Below, piece by piece: positions 1-9,055 of a stretch of 64,000 bases of DNA. The stretch spans positions 682,001-746,000 of the forward strand of contig NZ_JAOBQJ010000001.1 of assembly GCF_026162425.1 (NCBI RefSeq). The letters run 5' to 3'. The stretch's first letter is position 1; the number at the start of each line of letters is the position of its first letter. The notes beneath the pieces were generated by a model. That model was not told the origin of the DNA, did no database searches, and was given only the letters and a program-made list of their open reading frames with translations. This DNA comes from Flexivirga meconopsidis (GTDB lineage Bacteria; Actinomycetota; Actinomycetes; Actinomycetales; Dermatophilaceae). The translations under genes and the position numbers were made by a program.

Positions 1-636
1 AAAGCCCTTGCGGCACAAGGGATCACGGCCAAGAAGGGGTCGGGCAGCGCTGCTCCGAAGGGCGCCCAGGAGCTCGGCAAGGTCGAGTCGGCGCCGCTGG
101 TCGACGTGCTCGGTGACGCGCTGCAGGCGAGCGACAACGCGATGATCGAGTCACTTGCGCGACAGGCGGCATTCACCAAGGGCGTCGGTGGGTCGACCGA
201 CGAGGTCACCAAGTTCGTCGAAAACACCCTCAAGCAAGGCGGTTTCAACATCGCCGGGGTGAAACTTGCTGACACTTCAGGGCTTTCGGACGGCACCACG
301 ATCCCGCCGCGAGTGCTCGCCGACGTGCTGCTGTCCGGCACCACCGGCAAGAACAAGGCGTATGCCGAGGTGATCAGCCGGCTCGGCGTCGGCGGTCTCA
401 GCGGCACCCTGCACAACCGCTTCGAGGCCAAGACCAACTCCGCGGCAGCGGGGCTGGTCCGCGCCAAGACTGGTTCGCTGCTCGGCGTCTCGTCGCTCGC
501 CGGCACTGTGGTGACCAAGGACGGTCGCGTGCTGGTCTTCGCGGTCATCAGCAACGGCCCGCAGGCTGCGCCATACAGCACGCGGGACGCGGTCGACGAC
601 ATCGTCGCCGACCTGGCGAGCTGCGGCTGCAACTGA
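1..636 (+). CDS. dacB: D-alanyl-D-alanine carboxypeptidase / PBP4 (3' part)
   Basis: The reading frame is open from the first base of the window, so only the C-terminal ~211 residues are present. It matches the PBP4/DacB family (peptidase S13), exported enzymes that trim or hydrolyse cross-linked peptidoglycan peptides. The SxN motif (Ser-Asp-Asn) is at visible residues 43-45 and the KTG motif, followed by Ser, lies near residue 156. The SxxK nucleophile motif must lie upstream of the window. The C-terminus is a normal PBP4 end rich in small residues. The TGA stop sits at the base of a long palindrome that may terminate transcription. In actinobacteria dacB usually precedes the metalloprotease-tilS-hpt-ftsH run, as here apart from one intruding gene. 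The family call is firm; the gene symbol rests on that family. Confidence 0.9.
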   Translation, partial: KALAAQGITAKKGSGSAAPKGAQELGKVESAPLVDVLGDALQASDNAMIESLARQAAFTKGVGGSTDEVTKFVENTLKQGGFNIAGVKLADTSGLSDGTTIPPRVLADVLLSGTTGKNKAYAEVISRLGVGGLSGTLHNRFEAKTNSAAAGLVRAKTGSLLGVSSLAGTVVTKDGRVLVFAVISNGPQAAPYSTRDAVDDIVADLASCGCN

Positions 637-699
637 CCCGAGAGGTCACTTGTGGGCGCTGCTCACGTCATACCCGCCCCGGAAGTGACCGCTCGGGTC
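635..699. repeat. Palindromic element A, copy 1
   Basis: This is a long imperfect inverted repeat with arms at about 635-658 and 675-699. The core is GGTCACTT at 644-651 facing AAGTGACC at 683-690, and both flanks carry matching CCCGAG/CTCGGG ends. It overlaps the dacB stop codon, so it can fold at the end of that mRNA. A second element with the same GGTCACTT/AAGTGACC core is at 1583-1649, so the DUF559-like gene lies between the two. Confidence 0.6.
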
Positions 700-790
700 G
701 ATCTCGTGCCGAGAGTCGGCGCAGCCGGCGGCAAGCGCCGCCTGTGGACAACGTCCGCGGCGCGTCGGCAATCGCTGGCACCCTCGATCG

Positions 791-1615
791 ATGGAACAAA
801 GGGTCGGTCGGGCCAGCGGTCCGGTGAGTCGCGCTACGGCGAATTCGCTTGGTATCGACGACAATCAGCTACGGCGCCAGCACCTGCGCCTGCTGCGCGG
901 ACACTGGAAGGTGGACACCACGCGGCTGCGGCCGGAGGAGTTCTGGCAGGCCGGCCTCAATTGCGGGCCGGATGACGCGTTCCTCAGTCATCACACTGCT
1001 GCGGTGCTGCACGGCGGGGTGGTGCCCGCGGCGGGCGAGGTTGAGATCGGCACGCTCAGCGGTCGTCGGATCCGGGTCCAAGGCCTGTTCGTGCACCGCT
1101 ACACAAGTCCTCCGGAGATCGTCACCGTGCGGGGTATGCCGGTCACGACGAAGGTGCAGACGTTCCTCGACCTGGCAGCTCGCCTGAGTCTCGTCGACCT
1201 CGTCGTGCTCGGCGACTCGCTCGCCGGTCGGGACGCCGACTTCCCCGAGCAACTGCGCGCCGGTGCGACTCGTGCGACCGGCCGCGGCGTGGTCAGGGCG
1301 CGCCGCGCGGCGAAACTGGTGCGTGCCCGGGTCGAGTCGCCGCAGGAGACGCGGCTGCGGCTGCTCGTCGTGCTCGCCGGCCTGCCGGAGCCGACCATCC
1401 AGTTGGAGTTGCTCGATGCCGAGGGGTTCGTGGTCTACCGGCTCGACCTGGCCTATGGAGCGTTCCGGCTGGCGATCGAGTACGACGGGCGGGCCCATGT
1501 CGAGCGGCAAGGGCAGTGGGAGAAGGACCTCCTGCGCCGCGAGTCCGTTGAAGGTGCCGGCTGCACTTCCCGGGCTGAATCGCGACCGATTGGTCACTTC
1601 CAGGCAGGATCGTGA
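791..1615 (+). pseudogene. DUF559/AbiEi-antitoxin-like protein with a replaced C-terminus
   Basis: The frame resembles the ~300-residue actinobacterial family that joins an AbiEi-antitoxin-like winged-helix N-terminus to a DUF559 (very-short-patch-repair endonuclease-like) domain. Visible hallmarks are the LSHHTAAVLHG segment near residues 65-75, PVTTKVQTFLDLA near 120-132, the ESPQETRLRLLVVLAGLPEP segment near 180-200, and LAIEYDGRAH near 228-237 with the acidic nuclease-type Glu-Tyr-Asp. In intact relatives the protein continues with a strand after the arginine pair of LLRRE and roughly 30-40 more residues. Here the sequence loses resemblance right after LLRRES and ends inside palindromic element A copy 2. 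I therefore treat it as a truncated gene. No partner toxin (AbiEii) is adjacent. Function of the family is not established; the nuclease role is inferred from the fold. Confidence 0.6.
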
Positions 1616-1649
1616 CCGCGGCCGCGCAGAAGTGACCTTTCAGGTCCGT
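1583..1649. repeat. Palindromic element A, copy 2
   Basis: This is an inverted repeat with the core GGTCACTTC at 1592-1600 facing GAAGTGACC at 1629-1637, with weaker pairing on either side. The core matches element A copy 1. The left arm lies inside the last codons of the DUF559-like frame, where similarity to that family has already stopped. Confidence 0.55.
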
Positions 1650-1689
1650 ATGGCGGCCGCGTCGGCGTGCAGCGCCACGGCATACGCTC

Positions 1690-2739
1690 ATGCTCATGGC
1701 GCAGACGTATGTCGACTGGGCGCTCGCGAAGCGCACCGCCCGCAGGTTCGTTGCGGACGGTCCGAGCACGACCCCCGGCGAGGCGGCCGCGGCCGTCGAA
1801 GACCTGCGCGGAGCAGCGATGCGGGCGCACGGCCCGGTCGCCGAGACCGCCCGGATGGACGCGAGCGCCGGGGCCGAGTCGCCGGTGCACATCGTCGACC
1901 GGACGGCCTGGATCGACGTCAACGTCGACTCGATGGACGCGTTGCTCGCCCCGGTGATCGACATCCTGATCGCCAAGAAGAAGGCCGGTCCGCGCACCCG
2001 CGCCGTCGGCGCGAAGGTCGGCGGCGCCGAGACCGGGGCGCTGATGGGTTTCGTGGCGAGCAAGGTGCTCGGGCAGTTCGACCTGGCCCCCGACGGCCGC
2101 CCGAGCCTGCTGCTGGTCGCGCCCAATATCGTTGCCGCCGAACGCGAACTCCACGTCGACCCGACCGATTTCCGGCTCTGGGTGTGCCTGCACGAGGAGA
2201 CCCACCGGGTGCAGTTCACCGCGGTGCCGTGGCTGCGGGAGCACCTGATCGACCGGGTCCGCTCGCTGATCACCGACCTGGTGCCCGATCCGGAGGCGCT
2301 GCAGGAGCGGCTGCAGACGGTCGCCAAGGCGCTGCCGGGTGCACTGCGCGACGGCGGGGGAGGGCTCACCGATCTGGTCGTGAGCCCGGCCCAGCGCGCC
2401 GAGCTTGCCAATGTCACCGCGATCATGTCGCTGCTCGAGGGGCACGCCGACGTGGTGATGGACGACGTCGGCCCGCAGGTCGTGCCGACCGTCGAACAGA
2501 TCCGCGCCAAGTTCGACGAGCGCCGCAAGGGCGCCGGAAACGTCGACCGGATGCTGCGTCGGCTGCTCGGGCTCGAGGCCAAGATGCGGCAGTACCGCGA
2601 TGGTGCCGCGTTCTGCCGAGCCGTGCAGGACAAGGTCGGTGTCGACGGGTTCAACCAGGTCTGGACATCGCCGGAAACGCTGCCGACCGCGGCCGAGATC
2701 GAGACGCCGACCGCCTGGGTCGAGCGCGTCCACGGCTAG
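1690..2739 (+). CDS. Zinc-dependent metalloprotease-like protein (DUF2342 / TIGR03624)
   Basis: This 349-residue protein belongs to the actinobacterial DUF2342 family, which has been annotated both as a zinc-dependent metalloprotease and as 'coenzyme F420 biosynthesis-associated'. The HExxH zinc motif is seen as HEETH at residues 168-172, in the context LHEETHRVQF. A later acidic stretch, near EGHADVVMDDV (about residues 249-259), is a good candidate for the third ligand. There is no signal peptide or membrane segment, so it should be cytoplasmic. The start could be ATG 1690 or ATG 1696; neither has a strong ribosome binding site. The stop is 11 bp before tilS, which suggests co-transcription. 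The conserved dacB-metalloprotease-tilS-hpt order supports identity but the substrate is unknown. Confidence 0.85.
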   Translation: MLMAQTYVDWALAKRTARRFVADGPSTTPGEAAAAVEDLRGAAMRAHGPVAETARMDASAGAESPVHIVDRTAWIDVNVDSMDALLAPVIDILIAKKKAGPRTRAVGAKVGGAETGALMGFVASKVLGQFDLAPDGRPSLLLVAPNIVAAERELHVDPTDFRLWVCLHEETHRVQFTAVPWLREHLIDRVRSLITDLVPDPEALQERLQTVAKALPGALRDGGGGLTDLVVSPAQRAELANVTAIMSLLEGHADVVMDDVGPQVVPTVEQIRAKFDERRKGAGNVDRMLRRLLGLEAKMRQYRDGAAFCRAVQDKVGVDGFNQVWTSPETLPTAAEIETPTAWVERVHG

Positions 2740-2750
2740 GGCGCAGCAGT

Positions 2751-3737
2751 ATGACGGGGCCGCACCCGGCCGTCGCGGCGACTCGGTTGGAGGTGCGTCG
2801 CGCGCTGCGTGCACCGACCGGTCCGGGCGACACCGTGCTCGTCGCGTGCTCGGGAGGCGCAGACTCGCTGGCGCTCGCCGCCGCCCTTGCCTTCGAGGCG
2901 CCGAAACTGGGGCTGCACACCGAGGCGGTCGTCGTCGACCACGGGTTGCAGGACGGCTCGCGGCAGGTGGCCGAGCGCGCCGCTGAGCAGTGCCGCGCGC
3001 TCGGCCTGGACGGCGCACGCGTCGTCCCGGTCGACGTGCCGGCGGGTCACGACGGCCCGGAGGCGGCCGCACGGGAAGCGCGTTATGCAGCGTTGACTGA
3101 GGTCGCCGAGCAAACCGCCGCCACCGGAGTCTTCCTCGGCCACACCCGCGACGACCAGGCCGAGACCGTGCTGCTCGGCCTCGTCCGCGGGTCCGGCCCC
3201 CGCGCGATCTCCGGTATGCCGCAGGTCGCGCACGCCCGGGGCGTGCGCTGGCTGCGTCCGCTGCTCGGGATCGACCGTGCCGACACCGCAGCGGCCTGTG
3301 CGGCGCTCGGCATCGACGTCTGGCAGGACCCGCACAACAGCGATCCGCGTTATCTGCGGGTGCGCACCCGCCAGGCGCTCGTGGAGTTGGAGCGGCAGAT
3401 CGGCCCGGGTGTGATCGCCGGGCTCGCCCGCAGCGCCGAACTCGTGCGCCACGACCTGGAGACGCTGGACGAGCAGGCCGCGGCTGCCGTCATACAGCTT
3501 GGCGAAAGTCCTTGGCAGGTAGCCGAATTGGCTGCGCTGACCCCGGCGCTGCGCACCCGAGTATGGCGCAGCTTGCTCACCGCCGGAGGCTGCCCGAGCG
3601 CCGCGCTCGGCAAAGTGCACATCGACGGCGTCGACGCGCTGATCGGGCGGTGGCGCGGGCAGGGCCCGATCCATGTGCCGGGCGGTCTGCAGGTGCGTCG
3701 CGCGGACGGGCTGGTCCACCTGGAAGTCCGTCCCTGA
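2751..3737 (+). CDS. tilS: tRNA(Ile)-lysidine synthase
   Basis: TilS converts the wobble cytidine of tRNA-Ile(CAU) to lysidine using ATP and lysine, so the tRNA reads AUA rather than AUG. The PP-loop ATP pyrophosphatase motif SGGADS is at residues 34-39. GHTRDDQAETVLLGLVRGSG at about 126-145 is the typical TilS core. At 328 residues it has the short actinobacterial C-terminal form. The frame is open far upstream, but ATG 2751 gives the normal N-terminus and leaves 11 bp after the metalloprotease stop. hpt follows after 12 bp. AUA codons in this window are concentrated in the word CATAC, so the substrate codon is unusually placed here. Confidence 0.95.
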   Translation: MTGPHPAVAATRLEVRRALRAPTGPGDTVLVACSGGADSLALAAALAFEAPKLGLHTEAVVVDHGLQDGSRQVAERAAEQCRALGLDGARVVPVDVPAGHDGPEAAAREARYAALTEVAEQTAATGVFLGHTRDDQAETVLLGLVRGSGPRAISGMPQVAHARGVRWLRPLLGIDRADTAAACAALGIDVWQDPHNSDPRYLRVRTRQALVELERQIGPGVIAGLARSAELVRHDLETLDEQAAAAVIQLGESPWQVAELAALTPALRTRVWRSLLTAGGCPSAALGKVHIDGVDALIGRWRGQGPIHVPGGLQVRRADGLVHLEVRP

Positions 3738-3749
3738 CCGCAGTGCAGA

Positions 3750-4310
3750 ATGGCGGTCATGGACTCCAGTCATATGGGAGCGGACCTCGACCACGTGCTC
3801 TTCACCGAGGAGCAGATCCACGCTCGGCTCGACGAGCTCGCCGCCGACATCTGGCGCGACTACCAGGACAAGGACGTGCTGCTCGTCGGGGTGCTCAAGG
3901 GCGCGATCCTGGTGATGGCCGATCTGATGCGGGCGCTGCCGGGCTCGGTGCCGATGGACTGGATGGCGGTCTCGTCATACGGCTCGGGCACCAAGAGCTC
4001 CGGCGTCGTGCGCATCCTGAAGGACCTCGACACCGACATCTCCGGCCGCCACGTGCTGATCGTCGAGGACATCATCGACTCCGGCCTGACGCTGAACTGG
4101 ATCACCAGCAACCTTCGCTCCCGCGAGCCCGCGTCGGTCGAGATCTGCACCCTGCTGCGCAAGCCCGACGCCGCCAAGGTCGAGATCGACTGCAAGTACG
4201 TCGGCTTCGACATCCCCAACGAATTCGTCGTCGGCTACGGGCTGGACTACGACGAGAAGTTCCGCAACCTGCGCGACATCGGCACGCTCGCCCCGCACGT
4301 GTACTCGTAG
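3750..4310 (+). CDS. hpt: Hypoxanthine phosphoribosyltransferase
   Basis: This cytoplasmic purine salvage enzyme makes IMP or GMP from hypoxanthine or guanine and PRPP. The 186-residue protein shows the PRPP-binding loop [14 protein letters not shown] at residues 102-115, the flexible-loop [11 protein letters not shown] segment near residues 74-84, and the C-terminal [16 protein letters not shown] signature. The start is ATG 3750 or the internal ATG 3759. It follows tilS by 12 bp and precedes ftsH by 381 bp, the classic Gram-positive tilS-hpt-ftsH order. Confidence 0.95.
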   Translation: MAVMDSSHMGADLDHVLFTEEQIHARLDELAADIWRDYQDKDVLLVGVLKGAILVMADLMRALPGSVPMDWMAVSSYGSGTKSSGVVRILKDLDTDISGRHVLIVEDIIDSGLTLNWITSNLRSREPASVEICTLLRKPDAAKVEIDCKYVGFDIPNEFVVGYGLDYDEKFRNLRDIGTLAPHVYS

Positions 4311-4412
4311 CCTCCCTCGTCGGCGACGAGTACACCCGTCCCCTTGGCGTCGACTCCTCCTCCGGCCGCGCTCGCAGGCCCGCCCGCCCGCCCGGCACCG
4401 TCGCCCGCCCGG

Positions 4413-4492
4413 CATTTCTCGACCCTCGGCATACAAACACGCCGAGAAACTCTCGATCGTCGGCGCGTCGCTATGCCGAGGGTCGAGAAATG
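4413..4492. repeat. Palindromic element B, copy 1 (21-bp perfect arms)
   Basis: Perfect 21-bp inverted repeats lie at 4413-4433 and 4472-4492; the inner ends read CCTCGGCATA and TATGCCGAGG. They enclose a 38-bp loop that contains a smaller inverted pair (ACGCCG / CGGCGCGT). The same element, loop included, recurs at about 59067-59141. The arms have no terminator T-run, so this looks like a dispersed element rather than only a terminator, although it lies just after hpt. Confidence 0.8.
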
Positions 4493-4662
4493 TTCGGGTC
4501 GAGAAACGTTCCCGCGAGACTGTCGCAGCTGAGGCCGCGGGGCGGCATACGGAACATCGGTCACCTGCCATGCGTTGATCAGGCCGGACACCATGAAGAA
4601 CTCCCCGGTTTCGTCGGTGTACCGTCTATTGGTCTGTTGTCGGGCTCGGCCCAACTCGTAGC

Positions 4663-4691
4663 AGGAGGATCGGGGCACGCCCCGCACGTAC
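4663..4691 (+). promoter_or_regulatory. ftsH ribosome binding site separated from ATG by a hairpin
   Basis: AGGAGG at 4663-4668 is an excellent Shine-Dalgarno sequence but lies 23 nt before the only in-frame ATG (4692). A TAG at 4659-4661 excludes an upstream start. Between them, 4671-4684 forms a GC-only 5-bp stem (CGGGG/CCCCG) with a CACG loop. Folding it out would bring the SD-ATG spacing to about 9 nt. This is a deduction from the sequence. Confidence 0.55.
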
Positions 4692-6725
4692 ATGAACTTC
4701 AAGCGCGTCATCAAGAGCCCCGGCCTGTGGATCGTCCTGGTCGTGCTGCTCGGCTTCCTCTGGTTCGTCTTCGGCAACGTCGGCGGCTACCAGAACATCG
4801 ACACCTCCCAGGCCGAGCGACTGATCACCTCCAAGCAGGTCGAATCCGCCAAACTGACCCCCGATGCGATCAACCTGACGCTGAAGGACCCGACCACCAT
4901 CGGTGACGTCAAGGACGCCACCAAGGTGTCGGCCAACTACGTCAGCCCGCGCGGCGACAGCCTGGTCCAGATGCTGTCGGAGAACCCGCCGCCGGGTGGT
5001 TACACCGACGACCCCGACAAGCAGAACGTCTTCCTGTCGATCCTGATCAGCCTCGCGCCGTTCCTGCTGTTCATCCTGATCTTCTGGTTCCTGATGAGCC
5101 AGATGCAGGGCGGCGGCTCGCGCGTCATGCAGTTCGGCAAGTCCCGCGCCAAGCTGGCCAGCAAGGACATGCCGAAGGTCACCTTCGCCGACGTCGCCGG
5201 CTCGGACGAGGCCGTCGAGGAGCTCCACGAGATCAAGGAGTTCCTGCAGTCGCCGAAGAAGTTCCTCGACGTGGGCGCCAAGATCCCCAAGGGTGTGCTG
5301 CTCTACGGACCGCCCGGCACCGGTAAGACGCTGCTGGCCCGCGCGGTCGCCGGCGAGGCCGGGGTGCCGTTCTACTCGATCTCCGGTTCGGACTTCGTGG
5401 AGATGTTCGTCGGTGTCGGCGCCAGCCGTGTGCGCGACCTCTTCGAGCAGGCCAAGGCCAACGCGCCCGCGATCATCTTCGTCGACGAGATCGACGCCGT
5501 CGGCCGGCACCGCGGTGCGGGCCTCGGCGGCGGCCACGACGAGCGCGAGCAGACCCTCAACCAGCTGCTGGTCGAGATGGACGGCTTCGACGTCAAGACC
5601 AACGTCATCCTGATCGCGGCGACCAACCGCCCCGACATCCTCGACCCGGCGCTGCTGCGCCCGGGCCGGTTCGACCGGCAGATCGCGGTCGAGGCGCCCG
5701 ACATGGGCGGCCGCCACCACATCCTGCAGGTGCACGCCAAGGGCAAGCCGATGGCCAAGGACATTGACCTGCTGCAGGTCGCCCGCCGTACCCCGGGCTT
5801 CTCCGGTGCTGACCTGGCCAACGTGCTCAACGAGGCGGCGCTGCTGACCGCCCGCTCCAACGCGCAGATCATCGACAACCGCGCTCTCGACGAGGCGATC
5901 GACCGCGTGATGGCCGGCCCGCAGAAGCGCACCCGGGTGATGAGCGCCAAGGAGCGCAAGATCACCGCCTACCACGAGGGCGGCCACGCCCTGGTCGCGG
6001 CGGCGCTCAACCACACCGACCCGGTCAGCAAGATCACCATCCTGCCCCGCGGTCGCGCCCTCGGTTACACGATGGTGCTGCCGGTGGACGACAAATACTC
6101 CACCACCCGCAACGAACTGCTCGACCAGCTGGCCTACGCACTCGGTGGTCGGGTCGCGGAGGAGATCGTCTTCCACGACCCGAGCACCGGTGCGGCCAAC
6201 GACATCGAGAAGGCCACTGGCCTGGCCCGCAAGATGGTCACCCAGTTCGGTATGTCGGAGCGCGTCGGCGCGATCAAGCTCGGCCAGGGCAATTCCGAGG
6301 TCTTCCTCGGTCGCGACATGGGCCACGAGCGGGACTACTCCGAGGAGCTCGCCGGCGTCGTCGACGAAGAGGTCCGTCGCCTGATCGAGGCCGCGCACGA
6401 CGAGGCCTGGCACGCGCTCAACGACAACCGCGACGTGCTGGACAACCTGGTGCTCGAACTCCTCGAGAAAGAGACGCTCGACGTCGAGCAGCTCAAGGAG
6501 ATCTTCAAGGACGTGCACAAGCGCCCGCGTCGCAAGATCTGGCTGTCCAGCGACCGCCGCTTCGTCAGCGACCGCCCGCCGGTGCTGACCCCGGCCGAGC
6601 AGCGCGCGCAGGCCAACGGCGTCGACCTGGAGAAGGAAGAAGACAAGCAGCAGGCCGAGTTGCACCCGCCGGAGGCGGTCATCGAGGTCCCGGACGGCGG
6701 GTATGTCGACCCCGCCGAAAGTTGA
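4692..6725 (+). CDS. ftsH: ATP-dependent zinc metalloprotease FtsH
   Basis: FtsH is the membrane-anchored hexameric AAA+ protease that removes misassembled membrane proteins and some regulators. The 677-residue protein has an N-terminal membrane segment ([16 protein letters not shown], about 12-27), an extracytoplasmic domain, and a second membrane segment around 113-133. Walker A GPPGTGKT is at 206-213, Walker B IIFVDEID near 258-265, and the second-region-of-homology arginines at RPGRFDR near 321-327. The zinc site HEGGH is at residues 428-432. The C-terminal tail is acidic and variable. The start is fixed by an upstream stop; the SD is unusual and is listed separately. Its 3' end overlaps folE by 23 bp, coupling it to folate synthesis. 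Confidence 0.97.
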   Translation: MNFKRVIKSPGLWIVLVVLLGFLWFVFGNVGGYQNIDTSQAERLITSKQVESAKLTPDAINLTLKDPTTIGDVKDATKVSANYVSPRGDSLVQMLSENPPPGGYTDDPDKQNVFLSILISLAPFLLFILIFWFLMSQMQGGGSRVMQFGKSRAKLASKDMPKVTFADVAGSDEAVEELHEIKEFLQSPKKFLDVGAKIPKGVLLYGPPGTGKTLLARAVAGEAGVPFYSISGSDFVEMFVGVGASRVRDLFEQAKANAPAIIFVDEIDAVGRHRGAGLGGGHDEREQTLNQLLVEMDGFDVKTNVILIAATNRPDILDPALLRPGRFDRQIAVEAPDMGGRHHILQVHAKGKPMAKDIDLLQVARRTPGFSGADLANVLNEAALLTARSNAQIIDNRALDEAIDRVMAGPQKRTRVMSAKERKITAYHEGGHALVAAALNHTDPVSKITILPRGRALGYTMVLPVDDKYSTTRNELLDQLAYALGGRVAEEIVFHDPSTGAANDIEKATGLARKMVTQFGMSERVGAIKLGQGNSEVFLGRDMGHERDYSEELAGVVDEEVRRLIEAAHDEAWHALNDNRDVLDNLVLELLEKETLDVEQLKEIFKDVHKRPRRKIWLSSDRRFVSDRPPVLTPAEQRAQANGVDLEKEEDKQQAELHPPEAVIEVPDGGYVDPAES

Positions 6726-7290
6726 TCTCAAGCGAGCAGCAGCCGCAGTCCGCGAGCTGCTGCTCGCCCTCGGTGAGGACCCGGACCGGGAGGGTTTGAA
6801 AGACACCCCCGGCCGGGTCGCCCGTGCGTATGCCGAGACCTTCGCCGGCATGTGGCAGACCCCGGAGGAAGCGCTCAGCCGCACCTTCGACGTCGACCAC
6901 TCCGAGCTGGTCATCGTGCGCGACATCGAGGTCTACTCCACCTGCGAGCACCACCTGGTGCCGTTCCACGGCGTCGCGCACGTCGGCTACATCCCGGCTC
7001 CCGACGGCCGCGTCACCGGCCTTTCCAAGATCGCCCGGCTCGTCGAGGTGTTTGCCCGCAGGCCGCAGGTGCAGGAGCGGCTCACCACCCAGATCGCCGA
7101 CGCGTTGGTCGAGCATCTGCAGGCACAGGGCGTGCTGGTCGTCGTCGAGTGCGAGCACCTGTGCATGTCGATGCGTGGTGTGCGCAAACCCGGTGCACTC
7201 ACGATCACCTCGGCGGTCCGCGGGCAGCTGACCGACCCGGCCACCCGCGCCGAGGCGATGAGCCTGATCAACGCACAGTCGCGACGGTGA
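6703..7290 (+). CDS. folE: GTP cyclohydrolase I
   Basis: FolE converts GTP to 7,8-dihydroneopterin triphosphate, the first step of folate synthesis. The 195-residue protein shows the family signatures [12 protein letters not shown] (near residues 72-83, with the Cys-x-x-His zinc ligands) and the later [15 protein letters not shown] segment (near 147-161) with the second zinc Cys. The start ATG 6703 lies inside ftsH, and the 23-bp overlap implies translational coupling. folP starts 3 bp after its stop, or overlaps it if the GTG at 7287 is used. Confidence 0.96.
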   Translation: MSTPPKVDLKRAAAAVRELLLALGEDPDREGLKDTPGRVARAYAETFAGMWQTPEEALSRTFDVDHSELVIVRDIEVYSTCEHHLVPFHGVAHVGYIPAPDGRVTGLSKIARLVEVFARRPQVQERLTTQIADALVEHLQAQGVLVVVECEHLCMSMRGVRKPGALTITSAVRGQLTDPATRAEAMSLINAQSRR

Positions 7291-7292
7291 CC

Positions 7293-8150
7293 ATGGCTGC
7301 GCAGGCTGCGGCACTGCCGGCCCGACCCGCCGAACGCCCCCTCGTGATGGGCGTCGTCAACGTCACGCCCGACTCGTTCTCCGACGGGGGACGTTGGTAC
7401 GACTCCGATTCCGCCGTCGCACACGGTCGCGAGCTGCTCGCCCAGGGCGCGGATATCCTCGACATCGGCGGCGAATCGACGCGGCCCGGCGCGTCCCGGC
7501 CGAGCGTCGCGGAGGAGCTGCGGCGCGTCATACCCGTCATCGAGGGGCTGGCCGGCACCGGCGCCTGGATCTCGATCGACACCATGCGCGCCGAGGTCGC
7601 TGCGGCGGCGGTCGCTGCCGGAGCACGCATCATCAACGACGTCAGCGGCGGCCTCGCCGACCCCGGTATGACGGGGGTCGCGGCCGACACCGGTGCCGGC
7701 CTGGTGGTCATGCACTGGCGTGGGCACAGCCACGAGATGCAGACTCGAGCGGTCTACGACGACGTCGTGGCCGACGTGATCCGGGAGCTGGCCGGCCAGG
7801 TGCAGGGCGCCCTCGACGCCGGGGTCGCGCGATCGCAACTGGTCGTCGATCCCGGTCTCGGTTTCGCCAAGACCCCGGAGCAGAACTGGCTTCTGCTGCA
7901 ACACCTTTCGACCTTCGAGAAGCTGGACCTGCCGGTGCTCGTCGGTGCTTCGCGCAAGTCGTTCCTGTCTCGGATCGGCAGCCGTGATGGCGCCGCGGCG
8001 CCGGCCGATCAGCGCGATTACGCCACTGCCGCGGTGTCGGTTGTGCTGGCGCAGGCCGACGTGTGGGCGATCCGGGTGCACGAGGTCCGCTCGACCTTCG
8101 CGGCGTGCGACGTCGTCACCAAGCTGCGAGCAGCGGAAGCCGCCACATGA
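7293..8150 (+). CDS. folP: Dihydropteroate synthase
   Basis: FolP condenses 6-hydroxymethyl-7,8-dihydropterin pyrophosphate with para-aminobenzoate and is the sulfonamide target. The N-terminal signature VMGVVNVTPDSFSDGG (about 18-33) and the second signature DILDIGGESTRPGA (about 54-67) are both intact. The usual pterin-binding elements IINDVSGG and VLVGASRKSF follow. The protein is 285 residues. ATG 7293 is chosen; an in-frame GTG at 7287 would overlap the folE stop. Its own stop overlaps the folBK start as ATGA. Confidence 0.96.
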   Translation: MAAQAAALPARPAERPLVMGVVNVTPDSFSDGGRWYDSDSAVAHGRELLAQGADILDIGGESTRPGASRPSVAEELRRVIPVIEGLAGTGAWISIDTMRAEVAAAAVAAGARIINDVSGGLADPGMTGVAADTGAGLVVMHWRGHSHEMQTRAVYDDVVADVIRELAGQVQGALDAGVARSQLVVDPGLGFAKTPEQNWLLLQHLSTFEKLDLPVLVGASRKSFLSRIGSRDGAAAPADQRDYATAAVSVVLAQADVWAIRVHEVRSTFAACDVVTKLRAAEAAT

Positions 8151-9055
8151 GCACCCCGCCAAGCACAGACCGGATCACGCTCACCGGCATCGCCGTCACC
8201 ACCCCGCACGGCGTGCTTGACCACGAAAAGCACCAGCCACAGCGGTTTTTCGTCGATGTCGTCATCGAGTGCGACCTGTCCGGGGCGGGTCTCAGCGACG
8301 ACCTGGATCGCACGATCAGTTATGCCGAGGTGGCGCAGGATGTCGAGCGGATCATGACCCAGCCGCCGGTCGATCTGATCGAGACGCTGGCCGAGCAGGT
8401 CGCGGCTGCGGTGCTCGCGCGTCCTGCGGCCGAGGCCGTCGAGGTGACCGTGCACAAGCCGGATGCGCCTGCGGGAGTGTTGTTTTCACGAGTTGGCCTC
8501 GCCGGTCCGTCGGTGTCGATTCGTCGCGAGCAGCACCGCCCGGTGGCGATCGCGCTCGGTGCCAACCTCGGTGACCGCGTTGCGACCTTGCGCTCGGCGG
8601 TGCGCTCGCTCGACCGCACCGCCGGCCTGGACCTGGTCGCGGTCAGTCGGCTCTTCGAGACCGACCCTGTCGGTGGACCGGAGCAGCCCGACTACCTCAA
8701 CGCGGTCGCGGTCGGCACCACCCGGCTCGCGCCGTGGACGCTTCTGGAGCGGCTCCACGAGATCGAGGCCGGTCGCGGCCGCACCCGCGAAATCCGTTGG
8801 GGGGCGCGCACACTGGACCTCGACCTGCTGCAGGTCGGCGACCCCGCGGCCGGCAACGACCTGCGGTCCGACCGCGCCGAGCTGACCCTGCCGCATCCTC
8901 GTGCTGCCGAGCGTGCCTTCGTGCTCGCGCCGTGGGCCGACGCCGACCCAGCAGCCACGCTTCGGGCTGGGGAGGTCGTGGTGCCGGTGCGTGACCTGTT
9001 GGACTCAAGTGATCGCTCCGGCATACGGCCGGGGCCGGATTGGAGCCCACTGTGA
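8147..9055 (+). CDS. folBK: Bifunctional dihydroneopterin aldolase / HPPK (FolB-FolK fusion)
   Basis: Two consecutive folate enzymes are encoded in one 302-residue chain. Residues ~6-122 are FolB, which cleaves dihydroneopterin; TISYAEV and the VEVTVHKPDAP strand are visible. Residues ~130-300 are FolK, which pyrophosphorylates 6-hydroxymethyl-dihydropterin. FolK motifs are ALGANLGDR, the FETDPVGGPEQPDYLNAV region, and RWGARTLDLDLLQVG with the catalytic-site DLDL. The ATGA overlap with folP fixes the start. The reactions occur in pathway order on either side of the pyrophosphate donor for FolP, so fusion may help channel the intermediate. Such fusions are known in actinobacteria. Confidence 0.95.
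   Translation: MSTPPSTDRITLTGIAVTTPHGVLDHEKHQPQRFFVDVVIECDLSGAGLSDDLDRTISYAEVAQDVERIMTQPPVDLIETLAEQVAAAVLARPAAEAVEVTVHKPDAPAGVLFSRVGLAGPSVSIRREQHRPVAIALGANLGDRVATLRSAVRSLDRTAGLDLVAVSRLFETDPVGGPEQPDYLNAVAVGTTRLAPWTLLERLHEIEAGRGRTREIRWGARTLDLDLLQVGDPAAGNDLRSDRAELTLPHPRAAERAFVLAPWADADPAATLRAGEVVVPVRDLLDSSDRSGIRPGPDWSPL

Larger units (their letters stand above)
4311..4691. other. hpt-ftsH intergenic region
   Basis: This 381-bp gap has no convincing gene. It holds palindromic element B copy 1 (4413-4492), a partial echo of its arm (GTCGAGAAAC at about 4498-4507), and the ribosome-binding leader of ftsH. A promoter for ftsH is expected here, but I could not identify confident -35 and -10 boxes. 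Confidence 0.6.

Noticed and set aside
1263-2750. Upstream extension of the tilS frame as a long fusion protein
   Set aside because: The extension overlaps two other genes, is Arg-rich out-of-frame shadow, and ATG 2751 gives the normal TilS start.
1293-3072. Long open frames antisense to the metalloprotease and tilS
   Set aside because: They mirror the codon periodicity of the sense genes in high-GC DNA and show only Arg/Pro/Ala-rich low-complexity products.
4413-4492. Element B copy 1 as simply the hpt terminator
   Set aside because: No T-tract, a 38-nt loop, and the loop is conserved in a second copy far away; termination may be a side effect.
4626-6926. A 766-codon open frame antisense to ftsH
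   Set aside because: It is the complement of a conserved gene; the product is Leu/Val/Asp/Arg low complexity with no family features.
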